Shown here piece after piece: positions 1 to 6,868 of a stretch of DNA of 41,686 nucleotides. The translations under genes and the position numbers were made by a program. The stretch lies in contig JAFPXF010000056.1 of assembly GCA_017394765.1 (NCBI GenBank), positions 1 to 41,686 of the forward strand. Direction: 5' to 3'. The notes under the pieces were generated by a model. It was not told where the DNA came from and did no database searches. It saw only the letters and a list, made by a program, of their open reading frames with translations. Source of the DNA: Bacteroidales bacterium. Lineage in GTDB: Bacteria > Bacteroidota > Bacteroidia > Bacteroidales > WCHB1-69. Positions within the stretch are counted from its first letter, which is position 1; every line of letters starts with the position of its first letter.

Positions 1-303
1 ACCCGAACGGCGATAGTATTGTCCTCTGAATGAAATGGGAACGCTGCAGGGAGGCACTTCTAATGAAAGATAGCTTTTGCCGTTGTCATCCAATATGTTG
101 ACTTCAACAACTATGCCCAATATGTTGGACACCTTGTTGGGAATGTCCTCCAAGAGGCGTTTGGCGTTGTCCACGCCGACCACCTCGCCCTTGTCGTTCA
201 TGCCGATGTAGAGCGTGCCGCCCTGCGCGTTGGCGAAACCGCAGATCCACTTCAGGTATTCGTCACGCCAAGACTCCTTGTATTCAATATTTTGCGTTTC
301 CAT
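1..303 (-). CDS. AlbA_2 (Schlafen/AAA_4-type) domain protein, C-terminus beyond window edge
   Basis: Reading on the minus strand from ATG at 303 the frame stays open to base 1, giving 101 codons of a longer gene. The N-terminal sequence matches the AlbA_2/divergent AAA-4 family: an early E-x-K-E-S-W segment, a helix ending in FANAQGG, then LYIGMNDKGEVVGV and a basic end with RGQYYRRSG. Proteins of this family are putative DNA-binding or helicase-like regulators, often found on genomic islands; their function is poorly defined. A TAATTTTG promoter element lies 22 bases upstream of the start. The neighbouring tRNA fragment and phage remnant fit an accessory region. The family is clear; the specific role is unknown because most of the protein is missing. 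Confidence 0.8.
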   Translation of the reverse strand, partial: METQNIEYKESWRDEYLKWICGFANAQGGTLYIGMNDKGEVVGVDNAKRLLEDIPNKVSNILGIVVEVNILDDNGKSYLSLEVPPCSVPISFRGQYYRRSG

Positions 304-324
304 AAAACATTCAAATTCTGACTA

Positions 325-332
325 CAAAATTA
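325..332 (-). promoter_or_regulatory. Bacteroidetes -7 promoter element for the AlbA_2 gene
   Basis: The minus strand reads TAATTTTG, matching the Bacteroidetes sigma-ABfr -7 consensus TAnnTTTG, 21 bases before the ATG at 303. I could not find a convincing -33 TTTG at 19-21 bases upstream. Confidence 0.5.
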
Positions 333-383
333 AAAAAAATCTCGAAACCTCCGCAAAATCACTTCGCATTTCTCCCCTCTCTT

Positions 384-412
384 ATCGCGAGTTCGAGTCT
401 CGTCTTCCGCTC
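384..412 (+). repeat. 3' fragment of tRNA-Gly (putative att site remnant)
   Basis: Bases 387-403 form a complete T-arm: stem GCGAG, loop TTCGAGT, stem CTCGT. They are followed by CTTCCGC, which is the 3' acceptor strand of Bacteroidetes tRNA-Gly(GCC). The expected 5' acceptor strand GCGGAAG, D-arm and anticodon arm are absent upstream, where the sequence is A-rich. Only the last ~28 bases of the tRNA are therefore present. Such 3' tRNA tails are the usual footprint of a tyrosine-integrase element, and a phage gene remnant starts about 150 bases away. Confidence 0.6.
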
Positions 413-553
413 AAAGTCTTACAAAACAATAAAAATTAACAAATTACAAACGTAGTTTGCTGATTTTTGCGTTAAAACTGAGACAGTATAGAGACAAACT
501 GATTTTTTGGTATTCGCAGCCGAAAACAAAATAAATGTCAAATTCATCGAACA

Positions 554-1151
554 AGTTAGCCGTATCTTCGGCGTATTCTTATAGATGTCCACCATCTTGC
601 CGATGGCCAGCGTCGCATCATCACCCAGCACGTCCCCCCATGGAGACGTTGATGATGTCCGCCGCCTCCACGAACTGCTGCATCAGCTCCTTTGAGGAGA
701 TGCCCAGCTTGCCCGCGATGTAGGCGAGGTTGTTGAGCCGCTCGCGGCTGGTGCGGGTGTCCAGGTTCTTGAAGCTCTCGTTGAGTTCCTCCACCTGCTC
801 GCGGGTCAGTCCCGTGGTCTTGATGACGTCGGAATAGACATCGTCCATAGCGGCGAGGTCGGTGGCCACCTGCTTGAGGGTGGAGGTCACGTTGTCAAGC
901 GAGGAGAGGATCTGCGTCAGTCCTCCGATGCCCGTGCCGAACTGAAGTACCTTGTTGTACATCTCCCTCCATGCGGAGGCGGAATGCAATTAGTAATTAG
1001 CAATTAGTAATGAGGAATTTAGGTGAACGGAAGTGACATCCATCACGTGGACAAATTGCCGACTTCTGAAATCCCTAATTCCTCATTCCTAATTTCTAAT
1101 TGAACCTCCGTTGATGTAGATGGTTACCCTGCGGGTGCTGCTCTTTGCCAT
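554..1151 (-). pseudogene. Phage tail tape-measure protein remnant (disrupted)
   Basis: Three pieces on the minus strand belong to one Bacteroides-phage-type tape-measure gene. Bases 1151-1103 encode the N-terminus (MAKSSTRRVTIYINGG). Bases 986-634 encode a ~115-residue segment with the family pattern 'LTREQVEELNESFK...LAYIAGKLGISSKELMQQFVEAADIINVSMG'. Bases about 631-554 continue in a different frame (LGDDATLAIGKMVDIYKN). The frame change is at a run of six G (plus-strand C at 634-639): with one G fewer, the reading continues from SMGD into VLGDDA. A ~116-bp inverted-repeat element separates the first two pieces, and sequence seems to have been lost there. Nothing of the C-terminal half is present, so this is decayed prophage and not a functional gene. 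Confidence 0.75.
987..1102. repeat. ~116-bp inverted-repeat (MITE-like) element inside the tape-measure remnant
   Basis: The left end (about 994-1023) and the right end (1074-1102) are imperfect inverted repeats of ~29 bases built from AATTAG and AATGAGGAA units, with a ~50-base centre. It has no open reading frame of its own. The flanks on both sides are recognisable tape-measure coding sequence, so this is an insertion, perhaps with a deletion. Similar 'CTCATT-CCTAATTT' sequence recurs at 3600-3650. Confidence 0.55.
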
Positions 1152-1431
1152 AAACCTGTAGTTTGTGGCAATAGATGGCCTAAACGTCCGTCACGGATAG
1201 GGACGGTAAAAGAAAACCACAGTTGTGCTGGTTGACTGTGATTTTGTTTGCCTTAATTCCGCGACAACGATTGCAGCGGTTATGAGTACGAAGTATGAAA
1301 TTCGAGCGGATAGCGTGCCCGGTCGCCCAAAAATAGGAAAAGAAAAGCATATTTAAAACAAAATCCTCATAAATCTTATTATCAATTATAGTTGATTTAA
1401 GTATTATTTCATTGCTAAAAACATGATTTTC
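1152..1431. other. Intergenic stretch without a supported gene
   Basis: This stretch between the tape-measure start and the next gene contains a short inverted repeat (CACAGT...ACTGTG at about 1218-1241) and a 24-codon plus-strand ORF at 1282. That ORF has no ribosome-binding site or recognisable family, so I do not call it a gene. The 1330-1431 part is AT-rich. Confidence 0.4.
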
Positions 1432-2097
1432 TCACTTTGTGATAATATCAATTCTATCATTCCTCCTTCTATACTTTCTTTCGACACGTTGCACAGAAAC
1501 GATGTTTTCGGGATTTATCAGACTGAGTACTTCTTTGCATTGCTCAAATGGAACAAGAGAGCCATTTAAGTATATTGGAACGAATGTTGTTAGAAACAGA
1601 TTGAATCCTAATATGCATTCATTCATCCCTTTATCATTAAAAATTGGAGAATAAACACACTGTAACAATAAATCTTTCTTCCAAGTTTTTGAAAAATCTA
1701 ATTTTTCAATAGTGTCCAACGGAAGCTCTAATCCGTTAAAATGGTAATGGTATTGAATTTCACCATCTGAACACAACTTAAATATAGGATAGGGGAATTT
1801 ATCGTCACATATTCTTAGGCAGTCTTCAAAACTATAATTTGAGACGAGCAGGAACGTGTCCTTTGGGTAAAACAACGTGTGGTAAGGACCCACAATGCAT
1901 TTGTACGGGCTATATTCTACACAAATCCTTGTGTGACTTAACACCTCTCGAATACTGTCGCAATTACATTGGGCTTGTGCTTTAATTGCTATAAAGCTGC
2001 AACAACAGAACAATAAAATTTTGATTTTTTTTACCATTTTTTCACATGCGCCAAGCAACGTGGCCGCAAGCAGTGTCAAGGTCAATACTTTTTTCAT
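1432..2097 (-). CDS. Small exported protein with two successive signal peptides, function unknown
   Basis: The 221-residue reading begins with a complete lipoprotein signal peptide (MKKVLTLTLLAATLLGAC, lipobox Cys18). Immediately after it comes a second complete signal peptide starting at Met21 (MVKKIKILLFCCC...KAQAQ). The mature part has about nine cysteines and ends in a basic tail after 'LINPENIVSVQRVERK', which faintly recalls the end of TonB-receptor plug domains; no family is recognised. The promoter element TATTTTTG at 2139-2146 and a ~40-base leader favour translation from 2097. The native start of the ancestral gene was probably Met21 (2037). The layout suggests that a promoter and lipoprotein leader from another gene were joined in frame. 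Expressed from 2097 it should be a surface or periplasmic lipoprotein, but only ~5 mature residues would separate the lipid anchor from the second hydrophobic segment. Confidence 0.6.
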   Translation of the reverse strand: MKKVLTLTLLAATLLGACEKMVKKIKILLFCCCSFIAIKAQAQCNCDSIREVLSHTRICVEYSPYKCIVGPYHTLFYPKDTFLLVSNYSFEDCLRICDDKFPYPIFKLCSDGEIQYHYHFNGLELPLDTIEKLDFSKTWKKDLLLQCVYSPIFNDKGMNECILGFNLFLTTFVPIYLNGSLVPFEQCKEVLSLINPENIVSVQRVERKYRRRNDRIDIITK

Positions 2098-2138
2098 TGC
2101 GCTTTGATTTTGATGTTAATTCATTACTTTTTCGATGG

Positions 2139-2146
2139 CAAAAATA
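2139..2146 (-). promoter_or_regulatory. -7 element for the double-signal-peptide gene
   Basis: The minus strand reads TATTTTTG followed by CC, 41 bases before the ATG at 2097. This matches the TAnnTTTG consensus. Confidence 0.5.
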
Positions 2147-2189
2147 CAATCTGTTTAAATACCACCAATCCCCTCATCCCACGAATGTG

Positions 2190-2328
2190 AACCCCTCGCA
2201 ACTAAAATATGAACCCTAATCCCTTTAGGGGTGGGTAATATACTAATACATAATGTATTATATATTTTATAATCCCCTCGCTTCGTTCGTTTTCATGAGG
2301 GAATAAGCGCTTTTGTGTGCGAGGGGTT
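2190..2328. repeat. Intergenic inverted repeats between divergent genes
   Basis: AACCCCTCGCA at 2190-2200 is exactly complementary to TGCGAGGGGTT at 2318-2328, and a further copy, CCCCTCGC, lies at 2274-2281. Between them are a CCCT/AGGG hairpin (2215-2231) and a palindromic ATACATAATGTAT core near 2247. The stretch carries no gene. It could be a repetitive extragenic element or the remains of a terminator pair. Confidence 0.4.
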
Positions 2329-2362
2329 GCATAATTTTGGCTTCTTTTATCGGAAAAATGGG

Positions 2363-2370
2363 TATCTTTG
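2363..2370 (+). promoter_or_regulatory. -7 element for the LytTR regulator gene
   Basis: TATCTTTG followed by CCGC lies 25 bases before the ATG at 2396. It excludes the upstream in-frame start at 2315 as the main start. A TTTGG at about 2336-2340 may serve as the -33 element, but its spacing is slightly long. Confidence 0.55.
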
Positions 2371-2395
2371 CCGCAATTTTCAAAACATAATTGAT

Positions 2396-3571
2396 ATGAA
2401 ACGAACAAAAACCGTTGTAGCTATTGTGCTGAATGTCTTGTTCTGTGGCATAATGCTATGGCTTTTTGCCCGCAACTCTTATCTGCGCCCGTTTTCAGGC
2501 AGCTATTTCAAGGAAATACTCGCTGGTTCACTGTTGTTAGGGTCATTGTACGCCAATTACTTTCTGTTGTATCCTACAATCTACCACAACAGACCGCTTA
2601 TTTACTGGTTGGCGATAGTGGTTATGGCTGTGATCATGGGATTTATCGATCTGGCCATTGCATACAATGGCATTGTGTCGTGTAACGCCCAAGTAATCCA
2701 ATATATCGGTCACTTCAGTTTCTTCTCAATAATGCTGTTTTTTATCATCGGGCGTAATCTTGCCATGAATTTCCTCCCTTTTTTGCTCAGGGAAAGGAAG
2801 CATTTCCAACAGTCCTTGGAGAAAGAGGTCAAGGTCGTTTACCAAACAGTCCGAATGTTTGATGTTACAGGCAAGAAGGACAAGAAGAACAAGTTGTATC
2901 TGGTCAGCATTGATGACATTTTCTATTGTTACCAGCAGCGAAACAGCACCGATGTCTATATGGTGCAAAATATATGTTATTCCCGGCTTGGATCCATGAA
3001 GCATCTTGAACAACTATTCGGCAATAAAGATTTCATCCGTATCACAACCAATGTGTTGGTGCCGTTCCGTTACATCCAAGAGTGTAAGGACAACATGGTG
3101 ATTATGAAAAAGATGTCTTGGGAAAAAGAACCCACTATTTTCCACTTGGAACCCAAGACTCAAAAAGAGATTTCAAAAAAGGTGACAGAAGGTATTCAGA
3201 GATATAAAGAAGAGATTGTTGCCGGGGAGAGAATCCTAACGAAACCAGCCCGACGAAAAGCCAAGCGGAAACCGGTAACGCCTTCGGACGAGAAAGTCAA
3301 AATGGTGCTTTCCTTCATAGAAAGTCACCCGAATTGCAATACGGGTGGAATTATCGCAGGAACAGCAATTCCGCTGAGCACTGTCGAGCGCTGCATTTCC
3401 GTACTCAAAAAGCAAGGACTCATCGAACACTCTGGCAGCAAAAGGAATGGCGGTTACGATGTGGTCGAGCCAAAACAGGAAATAGAAGGTACAGAAACTA
3501 TACAAAAGGAGGGGGCTGTTGCCGAAGAAAAGACTGTTAAAAAGGATCAAGCCAAGGAAACTGTCATCTAA
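2396..3571 (+). CDS. Four-TM membrane protein with LytTR and winged-helix DNA-binding domains
   Basis: This 391-residue protein has four predicted membrane segments (about 7-27, 38-60, 67-90 and 102-126). A short linker leads into a LytTR-type DNA-binding domain at about 165-255, with LYLVSIDDIFYCYQQ, the central TDVYMV strand and 'FIRITTNVLVPFRYI'. After a Lys/Arg-rich linker (284-292) comes a winged-helix domain at about 298-356, in which helices 'KVKMVLSFIES' and 'STVERCISVLKKQGLIE' lead to a wing with 'GSKRNGGYDV'. The last ~35 residues are Glu/Lys-rich. I infer a membrane-bound one-component regulator that senses an envelope or lipid signal. No histidine kinase or receiver domain is present, and the target genes are unknown. 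The start at 2396 follows the promoter position and the signal-anchor sequence. Confidence 0.75.
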   Translation: MKRTKTVVAIVLNVLFCGIMLWLFARNSYLRPFSGSYFKEILAGSLLLGSLYANYFLLYPTIYHNRPLIYWLAIVVMAVIMGFIDLAIAYNGIVSCNAQVIQYIGHFSFFSIMLFFIIGRNLAMNFLPFLLRERKHFQQSLEKEVKVVYQTVRMFDVTGKKDKKNKLYLVSIDDIFYCYQQRNSTDVYMVQNICYSRLGSMKHLEQLFGNKDFIRITTNVLVPFRYIQECKDNMVIMKKMSWEKEPTIFHLEPKTQKEISKKVTEGIQRYKEEIVAGERILTKPARRKAKRKPVTPSDEKVKMVLSFIESHPNCNTGGIIAGTAIPLSTVERCISVLKKQGLIEHSGSKRNGGYDVVEPKQEIEGTETIQKEGAVAEEKTVKKDQAKETVI

Positions 3572-3631
3572 AGTATAGGTCTCTTGCAATTTCATGTCAA
3601 TCCCTCATTACTCATTCCTATTTCCTAATTT
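3572..3631. other. Short AT-rich gap after the LytTR gene
   Basis: This gap has simple 'CTCATTACTCATTCCTATTTCCTAATTTT'-type sequence related to the arms of the 987-1102 element. There is no promoter or gene. Confidence 0.35.
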
Positions 3632-3748
3632 TCAACTCCCCATTTCCAACTGATTTTTCACCAATTCAAAGTACTCCCCGCGCAGGGTAGTCAGTTGCTC
3701 GTGTGTACCCACTTCCACGATGCGCCCGTGGTTGAGCACCACAAGAAA
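3632..3748 (-). pseudogene. C-terminal remnant of an ABC exporter ATPase
   Basis: The minus-strand frame from 3748 to the TGA at 3634-3632 gives 38 codons: FLVVLNHGRIVEVGTHEQL, then TTLRGEYFELVKNQLE. This is the end of the nucleotide-binding domain of MsbA-type or peptidase-containing ABC exporters, where 'G-R-I-V-E-x-G-T-H-E-x-L' follows the H-loop. Walker A, Walker B, the signature motif and all membrane helices are missing. Just upstream on the same strand lies a terminator hairpin, so the tail is cut off from any promoter. It marks a deletion or recombination endpoint. Confidence 0.75.
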
Positions 3749-3783
3749 CAAAAAAAAGACCGTCCGCGGAAAGGCAGACGGTC
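3749..3783 (-). terminator. Rho-independent terminator downstream of the YD-type lipoprotein gene
   Basis: On the minus strand GACCGTC (3783-3777) pairs with GACGGTC (3764-3758) around a GC-rich loop and is followed by a run of eight T. It lies 95 bases after the stop of the lipoprotein gene at 3878, and probably ends the thrS-lipoprotein transcript. Confidence 0.75.
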
Positions 3784-3877
3784 ATAGAGGTGCTCATATT
3801 GAACGCGGCGGGGAAAACAAGTCTCTCGATGTGGTTGTGACAAGATTCTCACACCGCGGGCAAATGAATGATGCATA

Positions 3878-4723
3878 TTATTTATAGTAAAATTTCTCAG
3901 TATGTTTTATCTGATGCAACAAACCATCAGAAATCCAAGTGCGTTCAACAGGATATTTGCCATCATAGGTGTATTCAAAGTCTTTGTTCGTGACGGTCTC
4001 CATCCCCATAATCTGAAGTGTTACGCTCTCTCCGATGATGTTATTGGTGGAATAGAGCATATCCTTTGACCTAAGGGAAGCGTCGGAGTAAAGCCCGTTG
4101 AAAGGATTGATCTTGTCGTCGTATTTCCAAGTGGTTTTCATCGCCGAAACACCATTTGACAGAACATCCATTTGCGTGACATTATCACCTTCCCAAGTGA
4201 GTCTGTACGTTGTGGTGGCTTTGGCTTCAGAAGGTTTGATCTGGTCGGCCACTTCCGTTGGGAGGATGAATCTCAGCACGTTGAATTTGTCAAGGGATTT
4301 TGATTCGACGGGAGCCAGCGTGATTTCCACCACATGATCATCCACTTTCTTGAACGTATAAACGTCCACATTGTCGGAACCTTCCTCCTGACAGGAGATC
4401 TTAACGAGGTCTTTGCCATCGTATGTGAACACATAATTATCAACAAAGTCAACGAAATTGACCCGTATCGATTCAACACGCTTGTCGGAAGTGTATTTGA
4501 ACGTTGACTCATTAATTAAATCGCCACCGTCTGTCTTGATTGTAATATTAGACAGCAGCTTTCCGTTCCAAACCCAGTCCTCTATTTCGGAGAAGCCTTC
4601 TGAAGAAGAACGTTCAATTCTTACAATCTTTTTTTTAGGAAGATATTGGCCCTCCTTGTGGCAGGAGGAAAGCAACAGCGCACCGACTATCAGTGCCACA
4701 AACAATGTTATTATCTTTTTCAT
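3878..4723 (-). CDS. Bacteroidales lipoprotein of YD/DUF4595-like beta-sheet type
   Basis: This 281-residue protein starts with a lipoprotein signal peptide whose lipobox is LLSSC (Cys21). The mature part repeats short beta-rich units such as 'WNGKLLSNITIKTDGG', 'FTYDGKDLVKISC', 'LTWEGDNVTQMDVL' and 'EYTYDGKYPVERTW', each a W/Y-x-G-(K/D)-x-L/V turn. Such repeats are typical of Bacteroidetes lipoproteins related to RHS/YD repeats and DUF4595; their biochemical role is unknown. The start is 33 bases after the thrS stop and no promoter element is visible between them, so the two are probably co-transcribed. It sits where many bacteria have infC-rpmI-rplT after thrS. Confidence 0.65.
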   Translation of the reverse strand: MKKIITLFVALIVGALLLSSCHKEGQYLPKKKIVRIERSSSEGFSEIEDWVWNGKLLSNITIKTDGGDLINESTFKYTSDKRVESIRVNFVDFVDNYVFTYDGKDLVKISCQEEGSDNVDVYTFKKVDDHVVEITLAPVESKSLDKFNVLRFILPTEVADQIKPSEAKATTTYRLTWEGDNVTQMDVLSNGVSAMKTTWKYDDKINPFNGLYSDASLRSKDMLYSTNNIIGESVTLQIMGMETVTNKDFEYTYDGKYPVERTWISDGLLHQIKHTEKFYYK

Positions 4724-4756
4724 AATCTGAATTTTAAACTATTGATTATTAGATTT

Positions 4757-6694
4757 CTAATTCTCCAACTCCGCTTTGATGGCCTCGTTGATGAGTTTCA
4801 CGAAGTCGTTGAGCGGCATCGTACCGTCGTTGAGATTGCCGTGGCGGCGCACGCTGACAGTGCCGTCTTTTTCCTCATTCTCACCCACGATGAGCATATA
4901 GGGAATCTTGGCGGTTTCGGCGTCGCGGATCTTGCGGCCGGTCTTCTCGCTGCGCTCGTCGATGTAGCAGCGGATGTCTTGTTCATCCAAAGCGGCACGC
5001 ACCTTCTGCGCGTAGTCCATATACTTCTCGCTGATGGGCAGGATGACGACCTGGTCAGAGGTAAGCCATAACGGGAAATTGCCGCCAGTGTGCTCCAACA
5101 GCACAGCCACGAAACGCTCCATAGAGCCGAATGGGGCGCGGTGAATCATCACCGGACGCTTCTTCTGGCCGTCAGCATCCGTGTATTCCAGACCGAAACG
5201 CTCGGGCAGGTTGTAGTCCACTTGCACAGTACCCAGTTGCCACTCGCGGCCGATGGCGTCTTTCACCATAAAGTCGAGCTTCGGGCCGTAGAAGGCGGCC
5301 TCGCCCTCCACCTCGATGGTGTTGAGGCCCTTTTCGGCAGCTGCCTCGATGATAGCGCGCTGTGCCTTCTCCCAGTTCTCGTCGGTGCCGATGTACTTCT
5401 CCTTGTTGTTCGGGTCGCGCAAAGAAACTTGTGCCTTATAGTTTTCGAACTTCAAAGTCTTGAAGATGTAGAGGATGATGTCGATGACCTTGCAGAACTC
5501 CTCCTTGATCTGGTCGGAGGTGCAGAAGAGGTGGGCATCGTCCTGCGTAAAGCCACGGACTCTCGTCAGACCGTGCAATTCACCGCTCTGCTCGTAGCGA
5601 TAGACGGTGCCGAACTCCGCGAGACGGAGGGGCAGCTCTTTGTAGGAGCGCGGACGGGCGGCGTAAATCTGACAGTGGTGCGGGCAGTTCATCGGCTTGA
5701 GGAAGAACTCTTCGCCCTCTTGCGGTGTGGTGATGGGACGGAAAGAGTCCGCACCATATTTGGCATAGTGACCAGAGGTCTTATAGAGGTTTACATTGCC
5801 GATATGCGGAGTGATAACCTGCAGATAACCATATCTTTTCTGAACTTTGCGGAGGAACTGTTCGAGGCGGTCGCGGAGGGCGGCACCCTTCGGCAGCCAC
5901 AACGGCAGACCTTGTCCCACCAGCGGAGAGAAGGTGAACAGTTCCATCTCACGACCCAGTTTGCGGTGGTCGCGCTTGGCGGCTTCTTCAAGGAGAGCCA
6001 AGTACTCGTCGAGTTCCTTCTTCTTCGGGAAGGTGACAGCGTAGATACGGGTCAGCTGTTTGCGCTTCTCGTCACCGCGCCAGTAGGCACCGGCCGTCTT
6101 GAGCAGCTTGATGGCCTTGATGGCGGAGGTGTCGTGCAAGTGCGGACCGCGGCAGAGGTCGGTGAAGGGACCGCTCTCGTAGAAGGAGATCTGTCCGTCT
6201 TCCAAACCGTCGATGAGTTCCAGCTTGTATTCATCGCCTTTCTTCTGGAAATAGTCGAGAGCCTCGGCCTTGGGCACCTCGCGGCGCACGAACTGGATCT
6301 TCTGGGAGGCCAACTCCTTCATCTTCTCCTCGATTTTCGGGAAATCGTCAGAAGAGATGTTATAGTCCATAAAGTCGATGTCGTAGTAGAAGCCGGTCTC
6401 GATATGGGGTCCGATACCGAACTTGACACCGGGGTAAAGCGACTCGATGGCAGCGGCCATGAGGTGGGCGGAACTATGCCAGAAGGTGTCCTTGCCTTCG
6501 CGGTCGTTCCAGGTGTAGAGGGTGAGGGTGGCATCCTCGTTGATGGGTTTGTCGAGTTCTACCAGTTGGTCGTTCACTTTGGCCACCAAGACGTTGCGGG
6601 CCAAGCCTTCGCTGATGGCGAGTGCCACCTGATAGGGGGTAACACCGGGCTCAAACTGTTTTGCCGAGCCGTCAGGCAGTGTGATATTTATCAT
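4757..6694 (-). CDS. thrS: Threonine-tRNA ligase
   Basis: The 645-residue product charges tRNA-Thr with threonine in the cytoplasm. Domain order is as expected: a TGS domain (1-60), an editing/SAD domain from about 65 with the HSSAH metal site (His73 and His77) and a later CRGPHLH, then the class II catalytic core. The core has the zinc-binding Cys in 'LKPMNCPHH', motif 2 in '[23 protein letters not shown]' and motif 3 in '[11 protein letters not shown]'. The C-terminal anticodon-binding domain ends in '[25 protein letters not shown]'. I chose Met at 6694 ([10 protein letters not shown]), the conserved start of the family, over the ATG at 6730. It has its own promoter, and a lipoprotein gene follows 33 bases downstream. 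Confidence 0.97.
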   Translation of the reverse strand: MINITLPDGSAKQFEPGVTPYQVALAISEGLARNVLVAKVNDQLVELDKPINEDATLTLYTWNDREGKDTFWHSSAHLMAAAIESLYPGVKFGIGPHIETGFYYDIDFMDYNISSDDFPKIEEKMKELASQKIQFVRREVPKAEALDYFQKKGDEYKLELIDGLEDGQISFYESGPFTDLCRGPHLHDTSAIKAIKLLKTAGAYWRGDEKRKQLTRIYAVTFPKKKELDEYLALLEEAAKRDHRKLGREMELFTFSPLVGQGLPLWLPKGAALRDRLEQFLRKVQKRYGYLQVITPHIGNVNLYKTSGHYAKYGADSFRPITTPQEGEEFFLKPMNCPHHCQIYAARPRSYKELPLRLAEFGTVYRYEQSGELHGLTRVRGFTQDDAHLFCTSDQIKEEFCKVIDIILYIFKTLKFENYKAQVSLRDPNNKEKYIGTDENWEKAQRAIIEAAAEKGLNTIEVEGEAAFYGPKLDFMVKDAIGREWQLGTVQVDYNLPERFGLEYTDADGQKKRPVMIHRAPFGSMERFVAVLLEHTGGNFPLWLTSDQVVILPISEKYMDYAQKVRAALDEQDIRCYIDERSEKTGRKIRDAETAKIPYMLIVGENEEKDGTVSVRRHGNLNDGTMPLNDFVKLINEAIKAELEN

Positions 6695-6741
6695 AGTATT
6701 AGTGCTTTGGATTAAAAACAAAACGCCCAAAAAAAGGCGGG

Positions 6742-6749
6742 CAAAGATA
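6742..6749 (-). promoter_or_regulatory. -7 element for thrS
   Basis: The minus strand reads TATCTTTG followed by CCCG, 47 bases before the thrS ATG. It matches the TAnnTTTG consensus. It also places the upstream ATG at 6730 in the leader, with a leader of about 40 bases. Confidence 0.6.
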
Positions 6750-6868
6750 CAAAAAAAAAGCGTTCGTTTTTTTGATTATATAATGATGCAATCGGATATT
6801 CAGGAAATATCGTGTGCGTAGGGGTGGGCAAAGAGGTGTGACAATGAGTTGATGATTGTGTTCTGATG

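Noticed and set aside
330..412. Complete tRNA gene
   Set aside because: Only the T-arm and 3' acceptor strand exist; there is no matching 5' acceptor, D-arm or anticodon arm in the upstream A-rich DNA.
1282..1356. 24-codon ORF (MSTKYEIRADSVPGRPK...)
   Set aside because: Too short, no ribosome-binding site, no recognisable family, and it lies in decayed sequence.
5090..6715. 541-codon plus-strand frame opposite thrS
   Set aside because: It is antisense to a clearly identified thrS, has no family match and has the composition of a shadow frame.
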